From contig NZ_CP022098.1 in the NCBI RefSeq assembly GCF_002305875.1, positions 3,410,001 to 3,474,000 on the forward strand: a stretch of 64,000 bases of DNA, written 5' to 3'. Below are positions 1 to 6,493 of this stretch, one piece after another (positions within the stretch are counted from its first letter, which is position 1; every line of letters begins with the position of its first letter). Under the pieces are notes generated by a model. The model did no database searches. It saw only the letters and a program-made list of their open reading frames with translations, and was not told where the DNA came from. A program made the position numbers and the translations under genes. Source of the DNA: Cystobacter fuscus. Its GTDB lineage: Bacteria > Myxococcota > Myxococcia > Myxococcales > Myxococcaceae.

Positions 1-664
1 GGAGTTCCGTGTTGAGCATCACACGGGTCTGGGTGGAGTAGCGGACTTCCTTGCCGTTCTCGTCGAGCGCCACCAGGGTGATGCGCACGCGCGTGGGGAG
101 GATGGACTTCTTCTCCGTGCGCCGGGTGTCCCACTCGTCCTCCCACTCCTTGCGCTCCGAGTCCCAATATTCGAACTCCACCTTCTTGGCTCCCTCGAAG
201 AGCACGTCCGTGGTGCCGCCGCGATCCATCCGGTCCCCGATGTTCGGGTTCTCCCGCCGCATCAGATCCATGCGGCCGTTGGCCCCGCGCTCCGTGGACG
301 TCTGCAGCGAGTACTCCACCACGGCCTGGTCCGACTCCTTGGCGTCCGTGTACAGCCGCTGGTGCGCGAAGGTGGTGAAGGTCAGCGAGTCCGACTCGCC
401 GATGAAGTTGGTGGGCCGGTCGTTCTGGTCCCGGAAGCGCGAGCCGTCGTAGCGGTCGCTCACGTACGCCGAGCCGATCTCCCGCGCCATGCGGTTCATC
501 GCCGCGCGCAGCATGCGGTAGTGGTCCGCTTCCGTCTCCACCACTTCCTTGGCGTGGAAGCCCGTCTGGAAGGCCATGCTCACCATCGCGCCCATCAGCG
601 CGGTGATGGCCACGGCGATCATGATCTCCAGCAGCGTGAAGCCCCGTCGGGAAGCCCTTCTCAT
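1..664 (-). CDS. gspJ: Type II secretion minor pseudopilin GspJ (partial, runs off the left edge)
   Basis: This is a minor pseudopilin of the type II secretion system, expected at the tip of the periplasmic pseudopilus with GspH, GspI and GspK. The frame is open from the ATG at 664 to the window edge (about 221 codons visible). It begins with a short basic leader and a prepilin peptidase site: Gly8, then FTLLE with the conserved Glu at +5, then a hydrophobic helix. Further in, the helix-plus-pilin pattern of GspJ is visible (MNRMAREIGSAY near residue 60 and ESDSLTFTTF near residue 90). The start overlaps the gspI stop by 4 bases (ATGA), so the two are probably translationally coupled. The C-terminus is missing only because the window ends. 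GspK and later genes are expected beyond the edge; that is inference. Confidence 0.9.
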   Translation of the reverse strand, partial: MRRASRRGFTLLEIMIAVAITALMGAMVSMAFQTGFHAKEVVETEADHYRMLRAAMNRMAREIGSAYVSDRYDGSRFRDQNDRPTNFIGESDSLTFTTFAHQRLYTDAKESDQAVVEYSLQTSTERGANGRMDLMRRENPNIGDRMDRGGTTDVLFEGAKKVEFEYWDSERKEWEDEWDTRRTEKKSILPTRVRITLVALDENGKEVRYSTQTRVMLNTEL

Positions 665-1518
665 CGCGTCCTCCCTTGCAACTGGCCGCCGCCCGGCACG
701 ATTCCTCCCGCGCCTGGCTGACCCCCGCCCCGGCCACCCGAGCGCGACAGGAAGTCGGTGCGCCGCATGAGCGGCTGGCCGTTGGCCGGGTTGATCATCT
801 GCCCGTTGGGGCCGGGAGCCGCGTTCTGCACGATGAAGCCCGTGGCCGGGTCCACCCACTGCTCGGACATCCCGGGAGGCTGCGTGCCGTTGTTGGGCTG
901 GAAGCCGCCATTGCGGTCCGAGCCCGGCCCCAGCGACACCATGTGCGTGACGAGATCCAGGCTCTCCACCTGCGTGCCCTCGCGCCAGTACACCGTGAGG
1001 TGCAGCTCGCGCACCGTCTGGGTGATCTGCTGCACCATCTGCGTGAACATGGGCTGGGCCATGCCCATCGCCGCGCCCGCCATCGGGTTGGCCGTCGTCT
1101 GGGAGCTGCTCGAGCCGTCCTTGCCCGTGCCCCCGCCGCCGAACATGGAGGCCAGGCCGCTCAGGTCCCCGCCCTCGCCGATGGGCAGGTTGAAGATGGC
1201 GCCGATGAGCTGCTCGGGCGACACCCCCTCCGTCTGCGGGGCGATGATCTTCGCCCGCCACTTGAAGCCCTCCCACCCCTCCGCGGAGAAGTCGCCCGAC
1301 TCCTCCTGATCGTCGTTGGAGAAGCCCTCGTCGTAGAGCTTCTGCTCCAGGTCCGTCATCTTCGAGCGGGCCAGGAGCGTGGCCACGGTGAGCTTCTTGG
1401 CGTAGGCGTGGTTGGCCACCGCGCCGGAGTTGATGTCGAAGATGGCCATGAGCGCGAGCGCCAGGATGGCGAGCGCCACCACCGTCTCCAACAGGGTGAA
1501 GCCACGTGTGCGTCTCAT
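661..1518 (-). CDS. gspI: Type II secretion minor pseudopilin GspI, with a long extension
   Basis: Minor pseudopilin GspI, 285 residues from the ATG at 1518. The leader is very short (MRRTRG), followed by FTLLE (Glu11 at +5) and a hydrophobic helix, the standard class III signal. The residues after the helix (AYAKKLTVATLLARSKMTDLEQ) look like the usual GspI alpha helix. The protein is more than twice the usual GspI length of about 120-130 residues. There is a glycine/serine-rich insert around residues 140-165, and beyond about residue 210 a Pro/Gly/Asn-rich tail that ends in repeated Gly-Gly-Arg stretches. It overlaps gspH at its 5' end (4 bases) and gspJ at its 3' end (4 bases). The family assignment is firm; the function of the extension is unknown. 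Confidence 0.9.
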   Translation of the reverse strand: MRRTRGFTLLETVVALAILALALMAIFDINSGAVANHAYAKKLTVATLLARSKMTDLEQKLYDEGFSNDDQEESGDFSAEGWEGFKWRAKIIAPQTEGVSPEQLIGAIFNLPIGEGGDLSGLASMFGGGGTGKDGSSSSQTTANPMAGAAMGMAQPMFTQMVQQITQTVRELHLTVYWREGTQVESLDLVTHMVSLGPGSDRNGGFQPNNGTQPPGMSEQWVDPATGFIVQNAAPGPNGQMINPANGQPLMRRTDFLSRSGGRGGGQPGAGGIVPGGGQLQGRTR

Positions 1519-2237
1519 GACCGGGGAACCTCCAGCGCCTCGCCCACGATGTTGACCTTGCCCGTCAGCGGAGAGATGGCGAGCGTCCACACGTTCTCTC
1601 CCTGGCGCACGTACACCTGGGCCTTCTCCGTGAAGCCCTGGGGAAAGAAGTAGAGGTAGGCCAGGCCCTTGTCCGCGGGCTCGCGCTGGTGGCGCGTCCA
1701 CACGGACACGTTCACCCCCGCGGGCAACTGCCGGGGAGAAATCTCCTCGCCGGTGAACTCGGAGAAGCGCGCGGCGTTCTCCACCCGGTCCTGCTCCTGG
1801 GCCATCAGCTCGTCCAGGCCGGGCTCGTCGTCGTCGCCCCGGGTGAAGTTGCGGCGCGGATCGTTCCGGGGCCGGCCCTTCTTCGCGTCCTCGCGGGCGG
1901 TGTCGTCCTCGCGCAGCTGCGTGTCGCGGTCGCGCGCGGTGGTCACGTTGCCCGCGGCGCACTCGGCGCGGTAGCGCGACACGCCTTCCTCGGTCTTCGG
2001 ATCCGCCAGCTCGAAGACGAGCCGGCACGTCTTGCCGGTGAGCGCGGCGGTGTCGTACAGCGAGCGGATGACACCGGCCAGCTCGCTCGCGGACGCCTTG
2101 GCCTTGGCGCCGGTGATGGCGCCCACGGACACGGTGACGGCGGCGAAGAGCACCGCGGCGATCCCCAGCGCGATGGACATCTCGATGAGCGTCAGCCCGC
2201 GCTCGCGGGTCCGGCGCACGGCCCGCGCGCTGTTCAT
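1515..2237 (-). CDS. gspH: Type II secretion minor pseudopilin GspH
   Basis: Minor pseudopilin GspH/FimT type, 240 residues. The leader ends at Gly14 and is followed by LTLIE (Glu19 at +5) and a hydrophobic helix of about 20 residues, so prepilin peptidase should cleave after Gly14. The globular part is longer than the usual 150-190 residues because of a charged stretch at about residues 95-150 that is rich in Asp, Arg and Glu. It lies between the GspG-like gene (4-base overlap) and gspI (4-base overlap), the usual place for gspH. It should act in the minor-pseudopilin tip complex in the inner membrane and periplasm. I call it GspH rather than GspJ or GspK from gene order and the LTLIE start. 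Confidence 0.88.
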   Translation of the reverse strand: MNSARAVRRTRERGLTLIEMSIALGIAAVLFAAVTVSVGAITGAKAKASASELAGVIRSLYDTAALTGKTCRLVFELADPKTEEGVSRYRAECAAGNVTTARDRDTQLREDDTAREDAKKGRPRNDPRRNFTRGDDDEPGLDELMAQEQDRVENAARFSEFTGEEISPRQLPAGVNVSVWTRHQREPADKGLAYLYFFPQGFTEKAQVYVRQGENVWTLAISPLTGKVNIVGEALEVPRS

Positions 2238-2725
2238 CGCGCTTCCTCCTGGGCGGCCTGCCGTTGCTGCTCCTCGGTGCCCACCATGGCGTTGTCGAGC
2301 ACCCCGCCACTGATGAGGTCCGCCGCGTCTCCGCTCCCGCCCGCCACCCCGTCCGAGCCGTAGGACATGATGTAGCCGTTGCCCTTCTCGCTCATCCGGT
2401 ACTGGTACGCATTGCCCCAGGGATCCTGGGGAATCTCCTTGATGAGCCCCACCTGCAGGAGCGGATAGAAGTTCTCCGCCTGCGAGGGGAAGCGCCCGGT
2501 GATGCGGTGGAAGGACTTGAAGTAGCCCTCCAGCCCGCGGATCTCCGCGCGCGCCTGACGCTGCAGGGGGGTGAGCGTCTTGTCGAAGGTGAGGCTGGCG
2601 ATGGCGAAGGCCCCCGCCGAGCCCGCGACGATGACGCCCGCGACGATGAGCCGCCCCGTGCGCGTCGGGCGTGCGGCGGTCGGCTCGGCGAGGCGCGGGG
2701 TAGTGGTGGCGTGCTCGGTGGTCAT
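2234..2725 (-). CDS. GspG-like pseudopilin domain protein without a prepilin signal
   Basis: 163 residues. The second half carries the hallmarks of the major pseudopilin GspG: PQDPWGNAYQY near residue 105 and SYGSDGVAGGSGDAADLI near residue 125, the region that binds calcium in GspG. The N-terminus is not a pseudopilin, however. About 25 polar residues rich in Thr, Ala and Arg precede a single membrane helix (about 27-47), with no Gly-Phe/Met-Thr-Leu-x-Glu motif. It should therefore be an uncleaved membrane-anchored GspG homologue and not a polymerising subunit. It follows gspG by 16 bases and overlaps gspH by 4, so it is part of the operon. A good ribosome site (AAGGA) precedes the ATG at 2725. 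Its role is unknown; regulating or capping the pseudopilus is a guess. Confidence 0.75.
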   Translation of the reverse strand: MTTEHATTTPRLAEPTAARPTRTGRLIVAGVIVAGSAGAFAIASLTFDKTLTPLQRQARAEIRGLEGYFKSFHRITGRFPSQAENFYPLLQVGLIKEIPQDPWGNAYQYRMSEKGNGYIMSYGSDGVAGGSGDAADLISGGVLDNAMVGTEEQQRQAAQEEAR

Positions 2726-2741
2726 GGGCGTCTTGTCCTTG

Positions 2742-3161
2742 CTACTTCTGGGCCGTGGCGTCGCGCGAGGAGATGTCCGCGTCGGGACCCTCTCCCCCCT
2801 GCGTGCCGTCGGCGCCGTAGGAGATGAGGACGGGCTTGCCGCCCTCGTTCATGTACACGTACTCGTGGCCCCACGGGTCCAGGGGGATCTTGTCCAGGTT
2901 CTGCGTCTCCACCAGGGCGCGCAGGCCGGTGCCCGTGTCGGGGTACTTGCCCTTCTTCGTGTAGTAGAGCTTGAGCGCGCTCTGGATGTTCTTGATGTCC
3001 AGCCGGGCCGTGTCCTGCTTGGCCTCCTCGAGCTTGGGAATCACGGACACACCCACCGCGGCCATGATGAGCCCGAGGATGGTGATCACCACCATGATCT
3101 CGATGAGGGTCATGCCGCGGCGGCGGCGCTGCTGCTGTCGCTTCGTCTTCGTGTCGCTCAT
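2742..3161 (-). CDS. gspG: Type II secretion major pseudopilin GspG
   Basis: Major pseudopilin, 139 residues, the typical size. The leader is strongly basic (KTKRQQQRRRRG) and ends at Gly16, followed by MTLIE with Glu at +5 and a hydrophobic helix. The C-terminal half has the GspG signature LDPWGHEYVY and SYGADGTQGGEGPDADI, including the acidic residues that bind calcium. The frame could start earlier, but the ribosome site AGAGG lies six bases before the ATG at 3161. The ATG two codons upstream would leave no spacing, so 3161 is preferred. Subunits of GspG polymerise into the pseudopilus that pushes substrates through the GspD channel. It sits between the 56-residue membrane protein gene and its non-cleavable paralogue. 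Confidence 0.95.
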   Translation of the reverse strand: MSDTKTKRQQQRRRRGMTLIEIMVVITILGLIMAAVGVSVIPKLEEAKQDTARLDIKNIQSALKLYYTKKGKYPDTGTGLRALVETQNLDKIPLDPWGHEYVYMNEGGKPVLISYGADGTQGGEGPDADISSRDATAQK

Positions 3162-3202
3162 GTCCATCCTCTCGTGACTTTTCGGCAATTGCCCCGGGGG
3201 GT

Positions 3203-3373
3203 TCAACGCCGTGTTCCTGTCAAAATGTCCTGGGTCCGGCTGCCGGCGTCCGGCGGGCCGGCCTTGGAGGGAGCGGCATACAACAAGGCCCCCACCGTGA
3301 GCAGCGCCGCCGTGAGGGCGAGCAGCGCCGCGAGCGTGACGCGCTGGATCCACCGGTCGAGCGTGTCGTTCAT
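3203..3373 (-). CDS. Small single-pass membrane protein inside the gsp operon
   Basis: A 56-residue protein I do not recognise. It has a short polar N-terminus (MNDTLDRWIQ), one hydrophobic segment of about 23 residues (about 12-34, rich in Leu, Ala and Val) and a polar tail (residues 37-56) with Pro, Gly, Asp and Arg. The ATG at 3373 is preceded by GGAGG at a spacing of about eight bases. It lies 14 bases after the gspF stop and 41 bases before gspG, where the classical gsp order has no gene. It is probably an inner-membrane accessory protein of the secretion machine. The topology is unassigned; a GspC- or GspL-like helper or a GspF partner are possible roles, and all are inference. Confidence 0.6.
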   Translation of the reverse strand: MNDTLDRWIQRVTLAALLALTAALLTVGALLYAAPSKAGPPDAGSRTQDILTGTRR

Positions 3374-3387
3374 CGCGAGAACCTCCG

Positions 3388-4644
3388 TCACCGGATGGCC
3401 GAGTTCACCTGGAGAATCGGCATCAGGACCGAGAAGGCCACGAATGCAATCATCACGCCCATGAACACCGTGAGCAGGGGCTCGAGCATGGAGGTGAGGG
3501 CGCCGATGCGCACGTTGACCTGGTTCTCGTAGTTGTCCGCGACGGACAGGAGCATGTCCTCGAGCTGGCCGGATTTCTCGCCAATCGACACCATGTGGTA
3601 GACGAGCGGCGGGAACTCGCCCGAGCGCTTGAGGGGCGTGGCGATGCTCTCGCCCTCGCGGATGGCATCGCGCGCCTTCTCCACCACGTCGGCCAGCACC
3701 GAGTTGGTGATGACCGCCTTGGTGATGTCCATGGCGGTGAGCAGGGGCACGCCGCTCTTGAGCAGGGTGGCGAGCGTGCGCGCGAAGCGGGAGATGGCCA
3801 GCAGCCGCAGCAGCCCCCCGAAGATGGGGGCCTTGAGCGCGTAGCGGTCCCACACCGGCTTGCCCTTGGGGCTGCGGAAGTAGGACGTCAGGCCGAAGAT
3901 GATGGCGAAGAGCGTGGGGAAGATGATGAACCACCAGTCCTGCAGCATGGTGCTCGTCCAGATGAGCAGGCGCGTGGTCCAGGGCAGGGTGGCCTTCATG
4001 GTGGTGAAGATCTTCGTCACCTTGGGGATGACCACCACCATGAGCAGGGTGAGGATGCCCACGCCCACCAGCACCATGATGGCCGGGTAGGTCATGGTGC
4101 CGACGATCTTCTGCTGCAGCTTGGACTGGCTCTCGGTGAAGTCGGCCAGGCGCATGAGCACCTTGTCGAGCGCGCCCGAGTGCTCGCCGGCGCGGATCAT
4201 GTTCACGTAGAGCGAGCCGAACACCTTCTGGTGCGTGGCGAGCGCGTCGGCGAGCGAGGAGCCCTCGTTCACCCGGCTCTTCACCTCGGAGAGGATGAGC
4301 TTGAGCCGCTCCTTCTCCACCTGATCCACCAGCGCGGTGAGCGCCTCCACCAGGGTGACGCCCGCGCCCAGCAGGGTCGCGAGCTGGCGCGTGGTGATGG
4401 CGATGTCATCGGTGCTGATGCGGCCGCGCGCCAGCTTGCCGAAGTTCACCTCGCGGTCGGCCTGGGCCGCGTTGGCGCCCTTGCGCACCGCGGCCCGGTT
4501 GCCGTCGGCCTGGCCGATGACCTCGGTGAGGAACTTGTTGTCCTTGCGCAGCTGCGAGCGCAGGGTCTTGGCAGAGTCCGCTTCCAACATCCCGCGGATG
4601 GATTTTCCGGCCGAATCGAGGGCCTTGTACTCGAACACTGGCAT
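3388..4644 (-). CDS. gspF: Type II secretion inner-membrane platform protein GspF
   Basis: GspF, 418 residues, the normal family length. It starts with the typical MPVFEYKALDSAGK and has two T2SSF domains (about 75-195 and 280-400). Each is followed by hydrophobic membrane segments: VGVGILTLLMVVVI near residue 200, a second near 250, and the C-terminal MGVMIAFVAFSVLMPIL. In the cell it is the polytopic inner-membrane platform that couples the GspE ATPase to pseudopilus assembly. The gene follows gspE after 52 bases, and the 56-residue membrane protein gene follows it. Nothing is missing or interrupted. Confidence 0.95.
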   Translation of the reverse strand: MPVFEYKALDSAGKSIRGMLEADSAKTLRSQLRKDNKFLTEVIGQADGNRAAVRKGANAAQADREVNFGKLARGRISTDDIAITTRQLATLLGAGVTLVEALTALVDQVEKERLKLILSEVKSRVNEGSSLADALATHQKVFGSLYVNMIRAGEHSGALDKVLMRLADFTESQSKLQQKIVGTMTYPAIMVLVGVGILTLLMVVVIPKVTKIFTTMKATLPWTTRLLIWTSTMLQDWWFIIFPTLFAIIFGLTSYFRSPKGKPVWDRYALKAPIFGGLLRLLAISRFARTLATLLKSGVPLLTAMDITKAVITNSVLADVVEKARDAIREGESIATPLKRSGEFPPLVYHMVSIGEKSGQLEDMLLSVADNYENQVNVRIGALTSMLEPLLTVFMGVMIAFVAFSVLMPILQVNSAIR

Positions 4645-4696
4645 GGTGGCTCACTCGGTGGGGCCGCGCGCCCCACCGGGGGCCGCGGCGTGTCCC

Positions 4697-6490
4697 TTAG
4701 AGATCCTCTTGGGTGATGCTCAGCACCTCGGCGATGGTCGTCTCGCCCAGGGCGATCTTGCGCGCGCCGTCGTCCAGCAGCGTGTGCATGCCATTGCTCA
4801 TGGCGGCCTTCTTGATGGTGGAGGAGTCCACGTTCTTCAGGGCGAGCTGGCGCACGGTGTCGTCCACGAAGAGCAGCTCGTAGATGCCCGTACGGCCGCG
4901 GTAGCCGTTCTGGCTGCAGGACGTGCACCCGGCGGCCTTGTAGATCTTCTCCACCCCGTGGCGCTCCTTGAGCGTCGCGCGGTTGAGGCTGATCTCGCGC
5001 AGCTCCTCGTCGGTGGGCGTGTACTGCACGCGGCAGTCCGGGCACACGCGGCGCACCAGACGCTGGGCGAGCACGCCGGTGAGCGAGGAGGCCACGAGGA
5101 AGGGTTCCACGCCCATGTCCACCAGACGGGTGATGGCGCTCGCCGCGTCGTTGGTGTGCACCGTGGAGAACACCAGGTGGCCCGTGAGCGACGCCTGGAT
5201 GGCGATTTCCGCCGTCTCCTTGTCGCGGATCTCGCCCACCATGATGACGTCCGGGTCCTGACGCAGGAAGGAGCGCAGCCCCTGGGCGAACGTCAGGCCG
5301 ATCTTCGGGCTGATGGCCATCTGGCCGATGCCCTTGAGCTGGTACTCGACCGGGTCCTCGACGGTGAGGATGTTCAGGTCCGGGGTGTTGATGCGCGAGA
5401 GCGCGCCATAGAGCGTGGTCGTCTTGCCGCTACCGGTGGGGCCCGTCACCAGGACGATGCCGTGCGGGCGCCGGATGAGGTGCTCCATCTGATCGAGCAT
5501 GCTCTTGGCCATGCCCAGCTCGGTCAGATCCAGGAGCGTGGTGTTCTTGTCGAGCAGTCGCATGACGATGCGCTCGCCATACGTGGTGGGGATGGTGGAC
5601 AGACGGATGTCGATGTCGCGGCCGGCCATCTTGATGCGGATGCGGCCGTCCTGCGGCAGGCGCTTCTCCGCGATGTTCAGCTGCCCCATGACCTTCACGC
5701 GGCTGACGATGGCGCTCTGGTAGCGCTTGGGCGGCTTGATGATCTCCTGCAGCACGCCGTCCACGCGGAAGCGCACCATGAGCTCGCGCTCCATGGGCTC
5801 GATGTGGATGTCGCTCGCGCGCTCCTTGGCGGCGCGGAAGAGCACCGAGTTGACGAGCCGGATGACCGGGGCCTCGTCTCCCTCCACGTCGATGAGATCC
5901 TTGACCTCGTCGATCTCCTGGGCGATCGAGTCCAGGTCCTGCGCCTCCAACTCGCCCACGAGCTGCTCGGCCTCGTTGGTGGCGCGGTCATAGACGCTGT
6001 TGATGGCGTCCACGATGGTGGAGGCGAGCGCGATGCGCGGCAGCACGTCCTGGCCGAGCAGCATGCGCGCGTGATCCAACACCGTGGTGTCCAGGGGATC
6101 CGCCACCGCGAGCGCCACGGCCCCCTCCTCCACGGACAGCGGCAGGATGCGCGCCTGCTTGGCGAAGTTGATGGGCACGCGCTTGATGAGCTCCGGATCG
6201 ATCTCCTCGATGAAGATGCGCGCCAGGTAGGGCAGGTCCAGCTGGAGCCCGAGCGCCTTGGCCACCTCCTCCTCGCTCAGGGCCTTGAGGCCCACGAGGA
6301 CCTCCCCCAGCCGGCCACCCTTGTCGGCCTGGAGCTGCAGCGCCTCCTGGAGCTTGTCCTCGGTGAGGCCGCTGGTGCGGCGGAGGATCTCCCCGAGGGG
6401 CCGGCCGCACAGGGTGGTGGGGCCCTGGGCGATGACCTGGGTGGCGGCGTCCGGGGGGACGGCGGGAGGGGCGTCAGCGAGCAGGCTCAT
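4697..6490 (-). CDS. gspE: Type II secretion ATPase GspE
   Basis: GspE, 597 residues, the cytoplasmic hexameric ATPase that drives pseudopilus assembly. The N-terminus (about 30-170) holds a GspE/MshE N-domain with RLGEVLV at residue 60 and LSEEEVAKAL at 71, the type that binds c-di-GMP in some relatives; binding here is untested. The motor core has Walker A GPTGSGKT at 350-357, a Walker B-like DVIMVGE near 414-420 and the His box GHLVFSTVHTND near 438. The zinc-binding tetracysteine motif is complete (Cys483, Cys486, Cys522, Cys525), which favours GspE over a twitching ATPase. The gene begins four bases after gspD ends, consistent with coupled translation. Confidence 0.96.
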   Translation of the reverse strand: MSLLADAPPAVPPDAATQVIAQGPTTLCGRPLGEILRRTSGLTEDKLQEALQLQADKGGRLGEVLVGLKALSEEEVAKALGLQLDLPYLARIFIEEIDPELIKRVPINFAKQARILPLSVEEGAVALAVADPLDTTVLDHARMLLGQDVLPRIALASTIVDAINSVYDRATNEAEQLVGELEAQDLDSIAQEIDEVKDLIDVEGDEAPVIRLVNSVLFRAAKERASDIHIEPMERELMVRFRVDGVLQEIIKPPKRYQSAIVSRVKVMGQLNIAEKRLPQDGRIRIKMAGRDIDIRLSTIPTTYGERIVMRLLDKNTTLLDLTELGMAKSMLDQMEHLIRRPHGIVLVTGPTGSGKTTTLYGALSRINTPDLNILTVEDPVEYQLKGIGQMAISPKIGLTFAQGLRSFLRQDPDVIMVGEIRDKETAEIAIQASLTGHLVFSTVHTNDAASAITRLVDMGVEPFLVASSLTGVLAQRLVRRVCPDCRVQYTPTDEELREISLNRATLKERHGVEKIYKAAGCTSCSQNGYRGRTGIYELLFVDDTVRQLALKNVDSSTIKKAAMSNGMHTLLDDGARKIALGETTIAEVLSITQEDL

Positions 6491-6493
6491 GGG

